Source of the DNA: Tiliqua scincoides | Taxonomy: Eukaryota > Chordata > Lepidosauria > Squamata > Scincidae | DNA: 64,000 nucleotides | Assembly (NCBI RefSeq): GCF_035046505.1 | Contig: NC_089830.1 | Span: forward strand, 20,932,379-20,996,378 | Direction of reading: 5' to 3' | Shown here: piece after piece, positions 32,501 to 47,500 of the stretch | How positions within the stretch are numbered: position 1 is the first letter of the stretch | How the letters are laid out: the number at the start of each line of letters is the position of its first letter | Notes under the pieces: generated by a model | Told to the model about the DNA's origin: nothing | The model's database searches: none | The model's input: the letters and a program-made list of their open reading frames with translations, nothing else | Made by a program: the position numbers and the translations under genes

Positions 32501-35500
32501 TTGCTGTGGGGCTTCCTGGGGGCAAAGCCTCCCTCTTTGTTTTCCCTGTTGAGAATATTGACTGTTTGTCTTCACTGTATTTATTATACGAATGTATCAT
32601 TGGCTGCTTGGGGGGTTCCAGTATGTGGGCTGAAAGCCCAGATAGGCATAATTTTAGTAAATTAAAGCCTCTTGGGAGCAGATCCATTCAAGACACATAT
32701 ATATTGGAAGCTGAGATCCACAAGGTTTCATTTCCCTGCCTTATGGCTTCCAAATTCAGTATCTTCTTCTAGATCAGGGTTATCAAACGTAAGGTCCGTG
32801 GGTAGGATGTGCCCCCCCAAGCTCTTTATCTGCCCCTCCCTGGTATTAATTGGGCTCTCCCAGAGCTATCCTTTTAGCAGAGCTGCTGAGGCACTGGGGG
32901 AGAGAGAGAGAGAGAGGTGAAGGCATTAGAAAGCAAGGAATGCTACAGGGGAAGGGGCTGACCAAGAGGGGTGAGTGAATGAGATCCTGCCAAGGTGCTG
33001 GGAGAGCCCAATTATCATTTGCACCTTGGCGTACGGTAGACCCGCTTCTGCCAAGGTGTCGCTTCGTAGACCACCTCTGAGCTGCAAGGCGGCACTGAGG
33101 CAGAAGTGGCGTGTCTGAAAGGGTGGTCCATGTGATATTTGGGCTCTCCCAGTGTGATTGGACTCTCCCATCTCTTGAAAATATAATTTAGATTTGCATA
33201 TATTTTCTGTCGTTTACAGCTAATCAGTTCCTATGTGAGAACAAAGTGCTTATTTCTGGCCAGCTTCTGCTTAATGACATCACTTCCTGCTGAATTATGT
33301 CATCTGTGGCCCATGACACCAATGTAAACTTTGGCCCTCCTGTGTGAAATGAGTTTGACATGGCTAGTACTTCTGGCAACTAGGTTTGGAATATAAGTGT
33401 AAATTAGGGATGCCGCCAAAGTATCTCGGAAATGGACTTGCCTTTCTCTGACATTGGTGATCCAAAGTCATTCTGAACTCTGCTTACCACCAGTTAAACT
33501 CAGTCTCCTGTCACAGAAATTGGGAAGTATGTCTCATTCTCACAGGTTTTAAACTGAAACTGTTTAAACACTGACCAACCTAATGGCCATGACCTCGCCT
33601 GTTGTTGTGGGGTGGGTGGGGTGGAGGGAAGTGCCCAAGGATAGAGCAGCATGAGGTTCCTGCCTCCCTTGTGCTTTAGTAAACAACACAACAAAAGAGT
33701 TGCAAATTTTGGCTATCCTGTTGCTGAAGACAAACATCTGGAGAGACAAGACCCTGCCTAGCTGAAACCCATTCAAAAGTAGCAATTGCCTATTTTTTGA
33801 GAGAGCAGCCCATTTAATCATTGGTGAGAGATCCCAAAAAATATTGATGATATGCCCCCCTGTATACCGGGGTACAGAAAACAGTTTTATTTTTTCAATG
33901 ATTTCAGTGTTTTCAAAAAGTCAGAAGTGCAGAAAGCGCTATTATGTATTTTTTTTTAATTCAAAATTTACATTATAATTATTGCTTTGCAAGTGTACTA
34001 GGTAGGGGTCAAAGTCCTTTCACCCTGTGATGATTTGTTGTCTCTCATCTCTCATGTTCTGTGCGCAGTGCTCCATGGTTCTTAGTTGGCAACCTTCAGA
34101 CTCAAAAGACTGTGGTATCACGCTCTGAATGGTAGTTCTGGCACAGCATCTAGTGTGACTGAAAAGGCCGATTCGGGAGTGACAATCCCTTCCACACTGG
34201 GAGCAAGTGCAGTCTGTCTCCCTGCCTGTGGGCCTTCCTTCTTTGCCTCTTTGCCTCAGTCTGTTGGCCAAGTGCCTCTTCAAACTGGAAGAGGCCATGC
34301 TGCACAGCCTGCCTCCAAGCGGGCTGCTCAGAGGCCAGGGTTTCCCACCTGTTGAGGTCCATTCCTAAGGCCTTCAGATCCCTCTTGCAGATGTCCGTGT
34401 ATCGCAGCTGTGGTCTACCTGTAGGGCACTTTTCTTGCACGAGTTCTCCATAGAGGAGATCCTTTGGGATCCGGCCATCATCTATTCTCACAACATAACC
34501 TAGCCAACACAGGCGTCCATGGTTCAATCAACAAATAAACAGCACATGAGATTGGCCAGTTACCAGAGGCATCCAGAATGATATCATGTGGGCAGCTTTT
34601 TAACCTCCCACATGACAGTTCCCAACATGCTTGCATGGTGGGTGCAAAAACAGATGTGCTAGAATTGAGTTTTGCTTTATGTTGATTCATTTTGAGTTGG
34701 AACACCACAATGACATTGTCAGTTTTTTCACCCTCCTTCTTCCCTCTGATGTCACTTGGATGAATGGAGAATCACTTCAAGGCAAGGCTCAGCTAGCTCA
34801 CCCATTGCTCTAGTATCAATGAGTGCTAATGGCTGTCTTGGCTGAAGGAAGGGTTCCCTTTCTCTTTTGCATGGCTCTCTTAAGTAATGATCGCTTTAAG
34901 CTAAGAATCTTTAAATCTTCAGGGGCCAGTTGAAGTAATGATTTTGAAGTGATAAGCTCTGTGTATTAGCTGGAGTTCAGGCACCTGGTATCTGTCCTGT
35001 CCTGCCTATGGGTAGTGATTCATGATGACAAATGACCAGTGTCTTGGTTAAGGAAAACTCTGCTTCAGCAGTTTGCAGAGGCTGTGGCTGCAAATCTGGG
35101 CTGCTGTTCCAGCCCAGAATATTCCAGCCCAGTTTGTTTCTGGAATGGCTTTTCCCCCTGAAAGGCAGGAGAACAAAGAAACCAAACCAGCTTAACCGGA
35201 TGACAGGACTAACTGCTTGCTCCTGAACAAAGCTGTTGCCAAGCATGGGGGATGTTTAACTGGAAGGCATGGCAATGTGGATTTAAGGGAGATGGCTTGA
35301 ATAAATGTGGTTGGGTAGCATTGGGGGAGTGAAATCCCCCAAGCCGTCGTGCCTGGCTTTTCCTCTGTGTGCCTCTTTGTCCCATCTGGTTCTGCTCTCC
35401 TCCCCAGATCCTGGCTCTGCGGCGGCGGTCACCGTGCTGAACCCCTTCAACGTGGTCATCCTATTTCAGCCTGTGACTCTGCAGTGCAACTTCCAGATCA

Positions 35501-38500
35501 CGACCACCCAGCCTCCCATCATCACGTGGAAGTACAAATCTTTCTGCCGGAGCCGCCTGGAGGATGCCTTCAACCCGAACAGCCTCAACAGCCAGGTCAC
35601 AAGCCAGCTGCAGCAGGCCAACCCTGGCTACAACCCCTATGTGGACTGTCTTGATAACTCCAGGACTGTACGGGTAGTGGCTATCAAGCAAGGCAACACT
35701 GTGAGCCTTGGTGACTTCTACCAGGGCCGTCGCATCACTGTCACCAATAGTGAGTATGCAGCGGCCAGTGGGCTCGTAATCTGCCCTTGACCAGGCTTTA
35801 CAAGGGGTGGTGCATCTCTGAGAAGTCACTAATGGTTAGTGTAGGCAAGTGGGTGTGTAAATTTTTTTTTTGTTTGGTGATTTTTATGGACTTGTTTGCA
35901 AGACGAAGCTAATTTTCTATGAACACTCTCAGAGCTTTCCTTAAATGCTGAATATTGCATTCTTTACCTTTTACCTTCAGCTAACCCTGTAATTAGGATA
36001 ACTTTTACCTGTGTCTAAACTACTAGTGCACAACAAATGGGTTTCTGTCTAGCCGTGACCGTGAAATCCTGGGCAGCAAGTGGGCATTGCTTGCCCCTGA
36101 ATTAGCCTTTTACAGCTTCAGGTTGGGTCAGATGAAGAAGTCCTCTTTTCCAAAGCCCTCTAGAAATACTCGCTTAGATGTGAGGTGCCTCTGAACAGAA
36201 CTGGTTGGATGGTAGGCTTGGCAAGCAAGCCTGGTAGGAGGACCAAGCTAATATTATTGGTTGCATTCCATTGCATGTGAACGATTAGGTGATGAAATTG
36301 AACCACCATTCCCCGATGGAGAAACTGAAGCATCAGGGAGTGATGGAAACTGATCACACCCAGTGGTTCTTGGCTGAGAGAGGAATTCTGACTTTTCCCT
36401 GTCACTTTTCCCTGCTGCAGATAGTTCAGTCTCCTGGGTTCTAGAGATCAAGCCTGCCTCAAGTGGTGCGATCTGCAGATTTCAAAGGTGGTATGAAAAT
36501 TTACAGGGAAAATTGATCTTGGAGGAAGGATCTTGTCTAGCCCAATTTCTCCTTTCCTTTCTCTCCCCCCCCCCCCCCACTGCCCTGGCAGTCCTTTCAG
36601 TGGTGAAGGGGTCACATCACCAGATGGGGTTTGGATAATTTGTGTGGAAGAACACAAGGTTGCTGCCCTTCGTAGAGACTCTGCTTTGCCCAGTTAGACC
36701 CCTGGGATGTCTGCATTCACATATTTCCCCTTAATTTAGGTAGTGATGATTTGGATCACTCCAATGTTGGGTTCCCTCCCTGGTATTTGGTGAAACCCTC
36801 AGGGCTATTTTTCCTGGGAAGGATGAGGCATACTAACTTCTGTGTCAGAGATGCTCCACTGAGGGCACAATCCTAACCAGGTCTACTCAGAAGTAAGTCC
36901 TATTTTGTTCAGTGGGGCTTATTCTCAGGAAAGTGTGGTTAGGATTGCAGCCTGTGTCTTCTAAAAGGAAAATTGAGCTGTGTTGTATTTACTGTCTCTG
37001 TGTGTATTGAGATTCTGCTGTGGTAAAGGTAGGATTAATGAATGGTGTTCTGGCTGATCAGACTGTAAGGAAAATGTTCTGGTTTGGATCCACCAGTTCA
37101 GACAAGAAACTCAACTGATGCAGCAAGTTTTATCTCCAACTTGCTGTGGAGCTTTGATTATTTACCCAGCTGTAGACAGGATAAAGCCACTACTGGCAGG
37201 TTAAAGGAGTGTTTGAGCTGGCACAGTGGGGAGGGCTGGAAAGCTGTTTATAATTGATCTTGTATTGAATTGTAAAATGAAACGAAGTTGGTCTTTTGGA
37301 GCCAGTACTGCTTAGGTTTCATAGCTTCAAACCAGCACCTTAGATGGAGCCCCTGTCCCGGTTCCAAATCTCAATGATGCTATCCATTGGAACCCTTCTT
37401 GTTGCCATTCCTAGGAGCTGGTAAAAATGGGGTAATGCTGTAGTTGCCATCGACTTTTGAAAGCAGTAAGCATTGGGCCAAATGATGGTTGAATGAAAAG
37501 GTCAAGGGCTGTCACCTGGCCTAAGAAATCTTAATTGATTGAATTTATGTCCCAGTTTTTCTCCCCGAAGGGCATTCAAAGTGACTTAAGAGCATGAAAT
37601 ATGAAAAACAATATAAAAATTAAAATCCAGATGCAGGGATAGTGGAGGAGGATGGTAACTTTAGCAGCACAAAAGCAATACAATATTCTGGTACCCAAAG
37701 GACGGATTTTGAGTTTTCTTTCTGTTTGCAATAGAACAGATGAAATTGAATTTGCCTGCAGCTGAGGCAAAAACTTAATAGATCTAAAGACAGAGAGCAC
37801 ATTTTGTTAGTGAGTGAGCTGGTGCCATCTTGGAGACATTTCCCCTTTGCTCTTGCATGGGAGGGGATGCTCTTAACATGGTGCTTGCCATCACTTAAAA
37901 ATGTTGATATGTGACTGATGCACTGTCTTTCGGTGATCAAAATGTTCTTAATTCAACATATGTCACTAAGGCTGCAGCCTGAAACATGCATATTAGGTAA
38001 TCTGCCCCAGTGGATGCGGGGGGGGGGGTACTTCTGTGTAAGCATGCAAAGAATGTGCTGTAAACATTGGTTCCACCAGGGCTGCAAATAGAGCCACTCC
38101 TCAACCTTCCTTTTCTTGCTCTGTATATACTGCTGTTGCAAGCCCCAGAATCCACCTCTGCTAAACTTTGTGTGTACTAATTCAGTTCTTTAAAGAGATA
38201 GAAGGGGGAAAAAAAAACTCCTGATGGCAGCAAGGATTTGAGGGGAGAGGCAAAACAAATGTTCTGGGAGGTCAAAAGTCCATGGCGAAACCTCAGGTCC
38301 TGTGATAACATGTTTCAAGCCCAGATCTCCAGACTCAAAAAGCGTTACAGGCTGTTCTCTCTCTTTGGCCTCCCCTCAAACCCGCAGAGATATTAATATA
38401 ATAGTGGGAGATTTTCTCCCATGTTCCAGGATGATCTGACTCATGTTGTGAGCTTCCCCCCCCCCCCAGTTTTGCCCACGTGCAATGCTTTCTGGTTATA

Positions 38501-41500
38501 AGCTTCACATGGTTCCCTTCTACCACTGCCCAGTGGATTTGGGTGTGACGCTTGCTTGACATTGCAACCAGCAGTTAAAACGTGACTTAATTATATCCTT
38601 GAAACACAGTATCCATTCTCACATCACTTTCTAACCGTCTGATTGCACTTCCGGCAGGCAGTCTCAAAAGGGACAGTGTATAACCTTTGGACAACTCTGG
38701 GGCTGATGTTTGGATTGTGAAACCAGCCCACTTAGGAATGCGCTTTGGTGTTGCTGAATATGAGTGTTGGCACACAGACAGGCACCTGGCAGCTTGTGAG
38801 TTGTACATAATACTCTGAACTACTGTGATTTGCCTCCCTACAAATGTATATGTCCAAGTCGAGTTTAACTTTTTGTCTGCAGTTTCATCTGGTTGTAAGG
38901 AGGACTGTTTTCAAAACCCTACAAAAATCAGAAGAAATCTGTGCTGTTGTGGCTTTCATATGCAATGGCCTGGCAATGCCTGTGCACATGTTCTCCATCT
39001 ATAGGGTGCACTAATATCGAATACATTTAATGGAATGAGATGGTGGAGTTGTAAGCTTCTTAAATGGATTGTGACAGCAGACGAGGGGTGGCACTTATAA
39101 ACTTTCCCTGCATTTAATGATGATGCAAGTAGAACACTGACATGCAAAGAAATAGGCATATATGCCTTATATGCTCAGCTGCAGTCTTTCTCCCTGATAT
39201 GCTAGTTTTCTGCTTGCAGATATTTTTTGTTTTGTATAGGGAAATAAGAAATATTTTATCTCCCTCCCCTCCACCCCACAGTCACTTTAGTGCAATCTGT
39301 AGTGGTACAGTCCAGCTGTTCTCAACCTCTAGTTTCAGCCCACACCCTAGTCAAACAAGGATACAACACAGATAAAACAAAACCTTTTATTTCAGTTTTC
39401 AATCTATGGCCTCCTTTAGATGTGCCAGGACGCCAACAGATCCTGTTGAAAATGGCTAGTATCGTCCATTCTGCCACCTCAAGCTCCCACTTGTGGAGAT
39501 GGGACCTGAATCTCTCATAGCTTGGTAATCAAGCCAGGTTTATTTTTCAGAAATAGAACCTGGTCACATCTGAAAGACTTGAGATGTGTAGAATTCTCTT
39601 CCTTGGACTGCTGTCTGGAGAAACATATGGCTCTGAGTCTACTATGCTATTGGAACAGGATCTACATGGCACTAAAGGCAGGAATGAGGAAATTGGTGTT
39701 TTTAGCAGAGTGTCAAATCAGACGTATAATTTGAACTGGAAGGCTGTAGCTAATTAGCATGTCCTGTAAGGAATTGCCGGTTCAGTACATTTTAAATCAT
39801 TGTGTCAGATGTCAAACTTCATTGTGTTGAATTTATGGTGGGCTCAGATGCTCATTTGAAAGTAGTCAGAACTTGGTTATTTGGGATACGGGGAAGTCAT
39901 CTTCCTGATGTTAAGTTCTTTCGTGAGCAGCAACTGTTACCCTGCATATGCCCGATCTCATCTGATCTTAGAAGCTAAGCAGGGTCAGGCCTGGTTAGTA
40001 CTTGGATGGGAGACCGCCTGGGAATATCGGGTGCTGTAGGCTTATACCATAGTCTTTCGAGACTGAAGGTTGTCAACCATAAGTTCTCTCGTACACAGGT
40101 TTGAAATGAACATCAAGGTGACCAGCTGTCATAACCTCAAAAGAGGACAAGGCACCCCAAAATGTAGGGCATCCAAGAAAAAAATAGGACAAGACAAAGA
40201 CAAAAATAGGACAAGACAAAGCTAGAAATGAACAGGTTTGAAATGAACATCAAGGTGACTAGCTGTCATAACCGCAAAAGAGGACAAGGCACCCCAAAAT
40301 GTAGGGTATCCAAGAAAAAAATAGGACAAGACAAAGACAAAAATAGGACAAGACAAAAGCTAGCAACACTTGTGTCTTAATTTCATGTGGTTAAACACTA
40401 CTTCTTACAGTTAAATTTAAAACTACTGTATATCACATATAATTTAGTACATATAATTTATTAATTACAAAGAGGCTATGCGTTGCCTGCAGGGGCCCAC
40501 TCACAGGGAAAAGGAGGACACTTCAGTTCTTTTCCAGGGCACAAGGTTTAAAAAAGAGGACATGCCTTGGAAAAAGAGGGCATCTGGTCACCCTGAATGA
40601 ACAGCCATTAACAAATTCTTTCTTCTTTTCCATGGTCATACCATAGTCTTTCGAGACTGAAGGTTGCCAACAACAACAACATAACTCCTTGAGTGTCCAT
40701 GAGTTGAGGGTGAACCCTTCCTCATCAGCCTTTGTGATGCCATAGACCAGAGGTGTCAAACTCCTTTCATGTAGTAGCATGGTTCCTGCTAGGGGCCGGA
40801 AGTGACATTGTTAATCAGAGGGTTACATCATTAAGCACATGATGGCCAGAAATAAATAATACTTTGTTCTCATATATAAACTCATTAGCTGCAAATGACA
40901 GAGGAGAAAATGTGCAAATCTTGTTTGTAATATTAGGGCGAGCCCAATTATGCTGGAAGAACCCAACTATAATGGGGGTTGGATAAATTGCTTCTGGGGG
41001 CTGCATCTGGTTTGCCTGCCTTATATGTTTGACACCACTGCCATAGACAGTGTTGTAGGCTTTCTGGAAAATCTTGAGACTATCCAGATCTTAGTTGATT
41101 CAAGTCAACCAATGTTAGTTTATGAGTTCTTTTTTTTTCAAATGGGTCAATAGAGGCAGTACTGGTTGAATCAGCTTGCAGCCATTGTGTAGCCATTGCT
41201 GCAATATATTAACTGTGCTGAAAGGAGGTGTACAACTAGGTTGCCTTTGCCACTTGTAAATGTCAGTACCTCTGCTGTCTTGCAGGAGAGAATGTTTCTG
41301 GGCAAGGAACCCCATTTTTTTTTTCCTCCTAGGATTTCCAGTTAGCCTAGTGCTAATTTGACCCCTGACTAAATAGGGTGGAACTTACACAAGAGGAGCA
41401 CGTTTCATATTGGGCGGGGGTGACGGGAGTAGTGTTTTGCTGAGGTTGTTCAGTTTTGATGATTTGACCTGCCCAACTAATGGCTGCGTAACTAGACCCA

Positions 41501-44500
41501 TCCTGAAACCCTAGGGCAATGAACAAACCCAAATTAACCCTTCCCACACACTTCCTCTTCCCCCACACACCCCACTGAGTCCTCCTTCCCTTCTTTTTAC
41601 AACCCCTAATGTTGTCTCTCACCCAGCCTTGCATTTGGTTTCTGGATCACCAAGTCTGTCTTCCTCTCTGAATGGCTAGTGCATGGCAAGATGTGGTGAC
41701 TGAGAATCTTTGGCAGGCTCAATATGGCCAGCCTGATAGCTTCATCCCTTTCCATAGATCTCCTCCTCCTCCCCTTTCCATAGATCTCCTCCTCCTCCAG
41801 CTTCATGACCTTGCCCAGAGAAATCCATGCAGCTCACAAAGGTCCCTCAAGCAGCCCCTCAGTGGTGGCATCCAATGCCATGTTCTCATAAACAAGTACA
41901 GCAATCAATACCTTGCACTTCCATCTGGGTGGGGGAGAGAGCATGGGTGAATGGGAAAGCATAACCTTATTGCAAATTTATTTTGGTCAGAGAAAAATAA
42001 GAATATACACATCATGCCTCGTTATCCACTGGGGTTCCATTCTGGAACACCCAGTGGATAAAATCAATCAGTGGATACCAAATCATTGGAAAAATAGCTT
42101 TAAAGACCCACTTCCAGGTTTCTTGCTCCTCTATTTTTGACCCAGAATGCATTGGCATAGATGCTGTACCACATTCAGCTACTAGATGAGATGAATAATG
42201 GAATCTAATGGAATGAAATTATAATTAACAGAACGAAGGTAGGAAATTGGATTTTGGTGCTTTTCCCCCCTTGTTACAAGGCATATAAAGGTGGCCTTTG
42301 GTATCAGTGGTGAGTCGAATCAGTGGATACCAAATTGATGGATACCAGGGTCCCACCTGTATAGCACATGCAGAAGTGTGCACAGTGAAAGTAAACAGAA
42401 ATAAACACAAGAACATTGGTGATCATTGTGAAAGGTTGGATGAAATCAGATGGAAGAGGAAAGCACGTGGATGAAATTTGAAATGTGGTGGTGATTGAAA
42501 ATGGTTGAAATGCCAGATGCAAGGGAGGGCACCAGGATGCAGGTCTCTTGTTATCTGGTGTGCTCCCTGGGGCATTTGGTGGGGCATTTGTGAGATACAG
42601 GAAATTGGACTAGATGGGCCTATGGCCTGATCCAGTGGGGCTGTTCTTATGTTCTTATGAATTAGCAAAGTGATGCAGGTGAAGGTGTTGCTGTGCTTTG
42701 CACACTGCTAGCTCTCTTGTCTGTCACCTCTCCTCTCCTCCACGGAAAGAGCAAATAGCAGCCAGAGCAGCCTTTCTGAGTAATCCCTAGTCTGTTCCCC
42801 AACAGGGTGTGGCAGCTGGCCTCAACTCTGGCAGTTCTTCGTATTAATCTCTGACAACTCACCTTTCTCCAGTTGAGAGATGGCGTGGTATTGCTGCATG
42901 TTTTCGTGCTGCAAAGCTGTGATGATCTTTTAAAGATAATTCAGGCTCGAGTGAGGCTTCCGCTTTTCCTTCATCCTGCTTTCTGAGCCAGACAGAGAAT
43001 CCAGAAGTTCAGGTTTTTAAACCATATCTAGAAATCTAGGGAAGCTGCCTCTTCCTGAGTCAAACTATCAGTCCATCTAGCTCAGTATTGTCAACACTGA
43101 TGGGGAGCAGCTTTCGGGTAGGGAGGCCCTTTTCCTAGCCTAACCTGTGGACATCGGGAAAGGGATCGAACCTGAGACCTCTTGCATCCAGAGCAGGTGG
43201 GCTTGCATCACTTCCTCTAATGGCAGCAAAGATTGAACACTGACTGAGGGCCCACCTGGCTGTAACAATCCCTGAATCTTCTGTAACAGCGCTCAAAGTC
43301 CCATCAAAGATGGAGGACCATAGAACAGCCCAGTGCAGGGTTTTTTCCCCAATGCATCCAGTAGCCTGGTGCCTGTGCAGAATAGAACATTAAAAAATAG
43401 CAACATGTGTGCCTTGAAGAATGCTCGGCTATCAGGGTGAACAGATGAAGATACCTTGCAGGGTCTCTCAAACTGTGGGTCACAACCCACTTGAAGTCCT
43501 CCAACTCATCTTTGCATCTGGTTGGCTCCAAAGTGGAGCCCTCCAGATGCAGTTGGAGGCCACACCAAGTCTCCAGAAGCAACTGGAAGTGCAAAGTCAC
43601 TTCTGGGTCCATGAACGTGTGGCTTCGGTTGCTTCCAGAACCTTCTGAGGTCTGCAGAGGCCTGGAGCCAGAGGAGGAGGTGGGTCGCGGCTCCCTCCAC
43701 CATGTAACAGGTGGGTTGAGCAAGGGAGTAGAAGTCTGAGAACCCCTGTTTAATAATATCTGAATCAGACCAGTGAGCCAGTTACAGTCTCTACTGACGG
43801 TAGGCGATTTTTAATGGTCTCAGACAGATCTTTCACAGCCCCTGGTCAAATCCGCAGGTTCCAGATTAGCTGATAAAGAAGACTTGGAGAAGGGTGATTT
43901 TTGGTGGGAAAGCAGGGAGCGGATTAATCCTTATTTTGGTGGCTTCGGAGTTTGGCTCTGTTTAAAACACCTTCTTTTTAAAGTCGTGACTAGTTTGGCT
44001 CTTGGTTCCAAGCCCTGCTGAGTCCACTTGAACTTCCTTCCAAATAAGTGTTGGGTCTGCAGCCTTCCTGCACAACCCTATACATACTGTCGTAAGCCTC
44101 ACCATGTTCGAAGGAGCTTACTCCCATGTAAATGTGCTTAAAACTGCAGTTTAACCCAACTAGCGTTTAGAGAGAAAAATGGGGGAAAAAGACTTTAAAA
44201 TTGGTGTTGGTGTCCGGGGACACGCTGAATTAAGGGCACATTTTTGGGTTCATTGTAAGGCAATTTTTGTTGGGGTGTGCCCCGTAATAGGGAACAAAAA
44301 AGAAAACGTCGCAAGAAGGAAAAGGGCATCTCCCATGAGTGGTAGCTTTTGTTTCTATTAAATGTCAAGCAACTCCCACTTCTTTCACTATCTCAAAAAG
44401 GCATCTGTATTGAGGGCCTATATGTAAAATGCATATTTTGACATATGCACATTCATTTCAATAAATTAAAAAAGCAGGTAACTTCACAACTGCTTTGCTG

Positions 44501-47500
44501 GTGTCTCTTTGTGTCAAAGCAGCAGTCTTGTACTTTTCCTGGGATGCTCATAGATTCCCAGTATGCAGTATTACTAGAGGTGCTTGAAAACGGTGTTATT
44601 TATTTTAGTCAGAAGTAAGCCAGCTGTGTTCAGTAAGACTTTGTCTAGAATCCTATCTTACTGGAAGCAAACGCTTCTAACCATTTCATATGCAGTCAAT
44701 CCTCGCTACCCATGGATTCGCTTATCTGCGTGGAGCGGGAGCGCCACTTAACTTCATGCTGTTGTCTGAATGTTCTCGGCTATCTGTGGCTGCTGCCTCT
44801 GCATGCATTCGAAAGCCCTCTGCAAGCAATCTGAAGCTATGTGCTGCAGCCATTTTCAGCCCTATCCACCCCATGTTCTCACATAGCAGTTCATTAGCTG
44901 CAAATGACAGAAGAGAAAATGTGCAAATCTTATTTTCAGGAGACCAATTATCAAGTTGGGAGAGCCAAATTATAATGGAGGCTGGAGAAATAGCTTACGG
45001 GGGCTGCAATCGACCCGCAGGCCTTATGTTTGACACCCCTGAACTAGAGAAGAAGACTCTGTTTTCTTCCAGATCAAAATATTACAGCTTCAGTGCTGGG
45101 AAGATGAGAGAAATGTAACCAGAGGCACACACTATGCCTTACAAATGAACATGTTTATTACTCTTTTGTCCAGGAATTGATGCCTACTCTTCACATTGGT
45201 GCTTACACGTTGTCTTCTCTGTGTTTCTTTTTCTGTCCCTCTGCACCCATCTAGATGCTGACCTCAGTATCGAGCAGACGGCTTGGGGGGACAGTGGTGT
45301 GTACTACTGCACTGTGGCATCCGTTCAAGACTTTTCAGGCAACAACGAAGCCTACGCCGAGCTCATTGTGTTGGGTAAGTTGTGAGCCTCCTGCTGTATG
45401 CAAGCATCTCCCAAGGTAGCAATCCAGATGGATTAATTGTAGGCTTCAGGAGCCTTTTTGCAAGAGAGGATGCTCTCTTGCTCAGTTTAGTTGGTTTAAT
45501 TAAAAACCAAACACTAGTCTAGCTAAGCTGACAGGGTTGATCATCCAAAGGTGTTGGTTGGCCCTGCAAGATGGCAGACTGCGTGTGCTTTTTGTCTCTA
45601 CAGTTATGGCCCCCAGGTCCTGCCTGTTTTGCTAGACTAGATCTTGGGGCGGGTGTCAAAGGTTGGCCGAGTGGGACACTGGCCAGAGGACCAACTAGCT
45701 GGGTGAACTCTCGAGCCTCAGTACCAGTGGCGCTTGGTATTGCCCAGTGAAACCAGTGCAGGTCTCTTTCCTAAGGCTCAACAATCCTCTGCTGACACTG
45801 TCTGGCCTTTTTCTCTCTCCCATAGCAGAATGCAAGGAGTACACTTTATATATGGCAGGTGGGAGGATGATATTAGTGCTCACTCGTGGCTGTTTTGATC
45901 TTGTAAGAAGAGAATTAGCATATCTTGGAGAGGGCTGATCTAGCCCTTTGTGGTACTGCTGTGCTAGCTTTTTACTTGCAAGGTTGAGTTTTTCTCTCCA
46001 AACATTTTTTTTTAGTGATTGTCACCTGTGGTAGATTCCATTTTCCTACCTGGTTTTGTTGGATTCCAGTCTGAGATAGATATCTATATTTCTCTTTGCT
46101 GCACTCTGCTCCCTGTCCTAGACTCAACTACTTTCAGGCACGTCACTGATGCTGTTTGTTGGCCAGCCATATTGGTAGTCCCTCTGCCTTCCACCCCAAG
46201 CTTCTTATTTTGCTCGATATGCACAGTGCCACATCCAGGTGTTCTGTATTCCACTGTAGCAATTAAAGTTTGCAAACAAGCATGTCTGTGCTCTAGGTGG
46301 GAACAAAGCAGAGCTCTCTGGTCTGCAGCCAGGGAGGAGGGGAGGGGCTGATCTTTGTTTTCTTTGTAGACAGTACACCACTCTTTCTTGGCAGCAGAAG
46401 CACTAGATCTAAGTGGATGTGGGGATAGAGGGCTGGCTTTTGAAGACTTCCCTCTTTAACGGTCAGCACAAAAGGTCCTATTTACCCCTCCCCCCAAGCT
46501 GTGTCTTGTGCACTGCTTTAACAAAAAGGAAAAAGTCCAAGTTTGAATCCTTTGAGCTAAGCAAACTGACGTGCATTGGTTTGGTTTTCATAGTTTTGCT
46601 AATTGTATAGAAAGGCGGAGATCTATCCTGGACCCTGAAGCTTTGGCAGTTTTACTTGTACCCCACTCCAGCCCATGCACTTAGCAGCTTACATCATTTT
46701 TCTCACTGTTAAGACTCCTGGACTCACAGGGCTCTGTTTTTGCTTCTGGGGAACCTAGGGGGTGAACCTTGGACCTCCTCCATGCAGTCTGTGCTATTTT
46801 GCTCACCGTGGTCCCGTCACCAACATAGCTCAGTGGTAAGAGCACCCCCATTGGCTTTGTCCTTTGCAGCTCCAGCTAAGATCATCTCGGGTAGCAGAGG
46901 TGGGAGAGAAGATCACCTGAGACCTTGAAGGCCCTGCTGCCAGACGTAGTAGTTGTTCCCTGGCTAGATTAAGCTGCCTTCTAGATAATACAGGTTTTGG
47001 CAGAATGATTACAGGCTTGCCTTTAATGGCCATCCCTCTCTTGGCCTCTTTTGTGGCACAGATGAACTGGAAATAGTGGAGTCGGAGAATTGAAAGGAGT
47101 CTTCAAGGACATCTAGTGGAAAATCCTAATTCAGTCATCAGGAAATGATGACAAACTCAAACAGAAGGGTGGCACCAAAATTCTGGCTGCACCAAAGAGC
47201 CCTATGCAAGGACTGTTTGCAAAGGAGATTGTAGTGAGGGTGGTAGACCAAGGTTGACAGAACTAAGTGGCTCAAGTGATAGTAGGCCTAGCATCACACA
47301 GAAGGTCAGTGGAAGTTCTAGCAATGAGGCTTGGTTCTGTGTTTTCCCCTGTAATAATGATGCACTTCTAAACAGCCACCGGGTAGATGAGGCTCGTCAG
47401 CCTGGTAAGGCAGCTCATCTGAGAGAAGGAAAACTCTGATCCCAAACCTCCACTGCCTTGTGGCTACATCCAGTTATGGAAAAGGCTTCAGGATACAACC

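Larger units (their letters stand above)
30341..35407. other. LSR intron 1, remainder
   Basis: Outside the listed repeats (31260, 32775, 34083) I see only an inverted LINE/SINE scrap near 32335-32390 and an AG run at 32899-32917. 30341-31259, 31596-32334, 33364-34082 and 34531-35407 hold nothing recognised. Confidence 0.4.
35750..45254. other. LSR intron 2, remainder
   Basis: Apart from the elements listed separately, 36953-39924 (about 3 kb), 35750-36862, 41049-42005 and 43749-44690 show no gene or repeat I recognise, only C/G tracts near 36567, 38019 and 38457. Confidence 0.4.
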
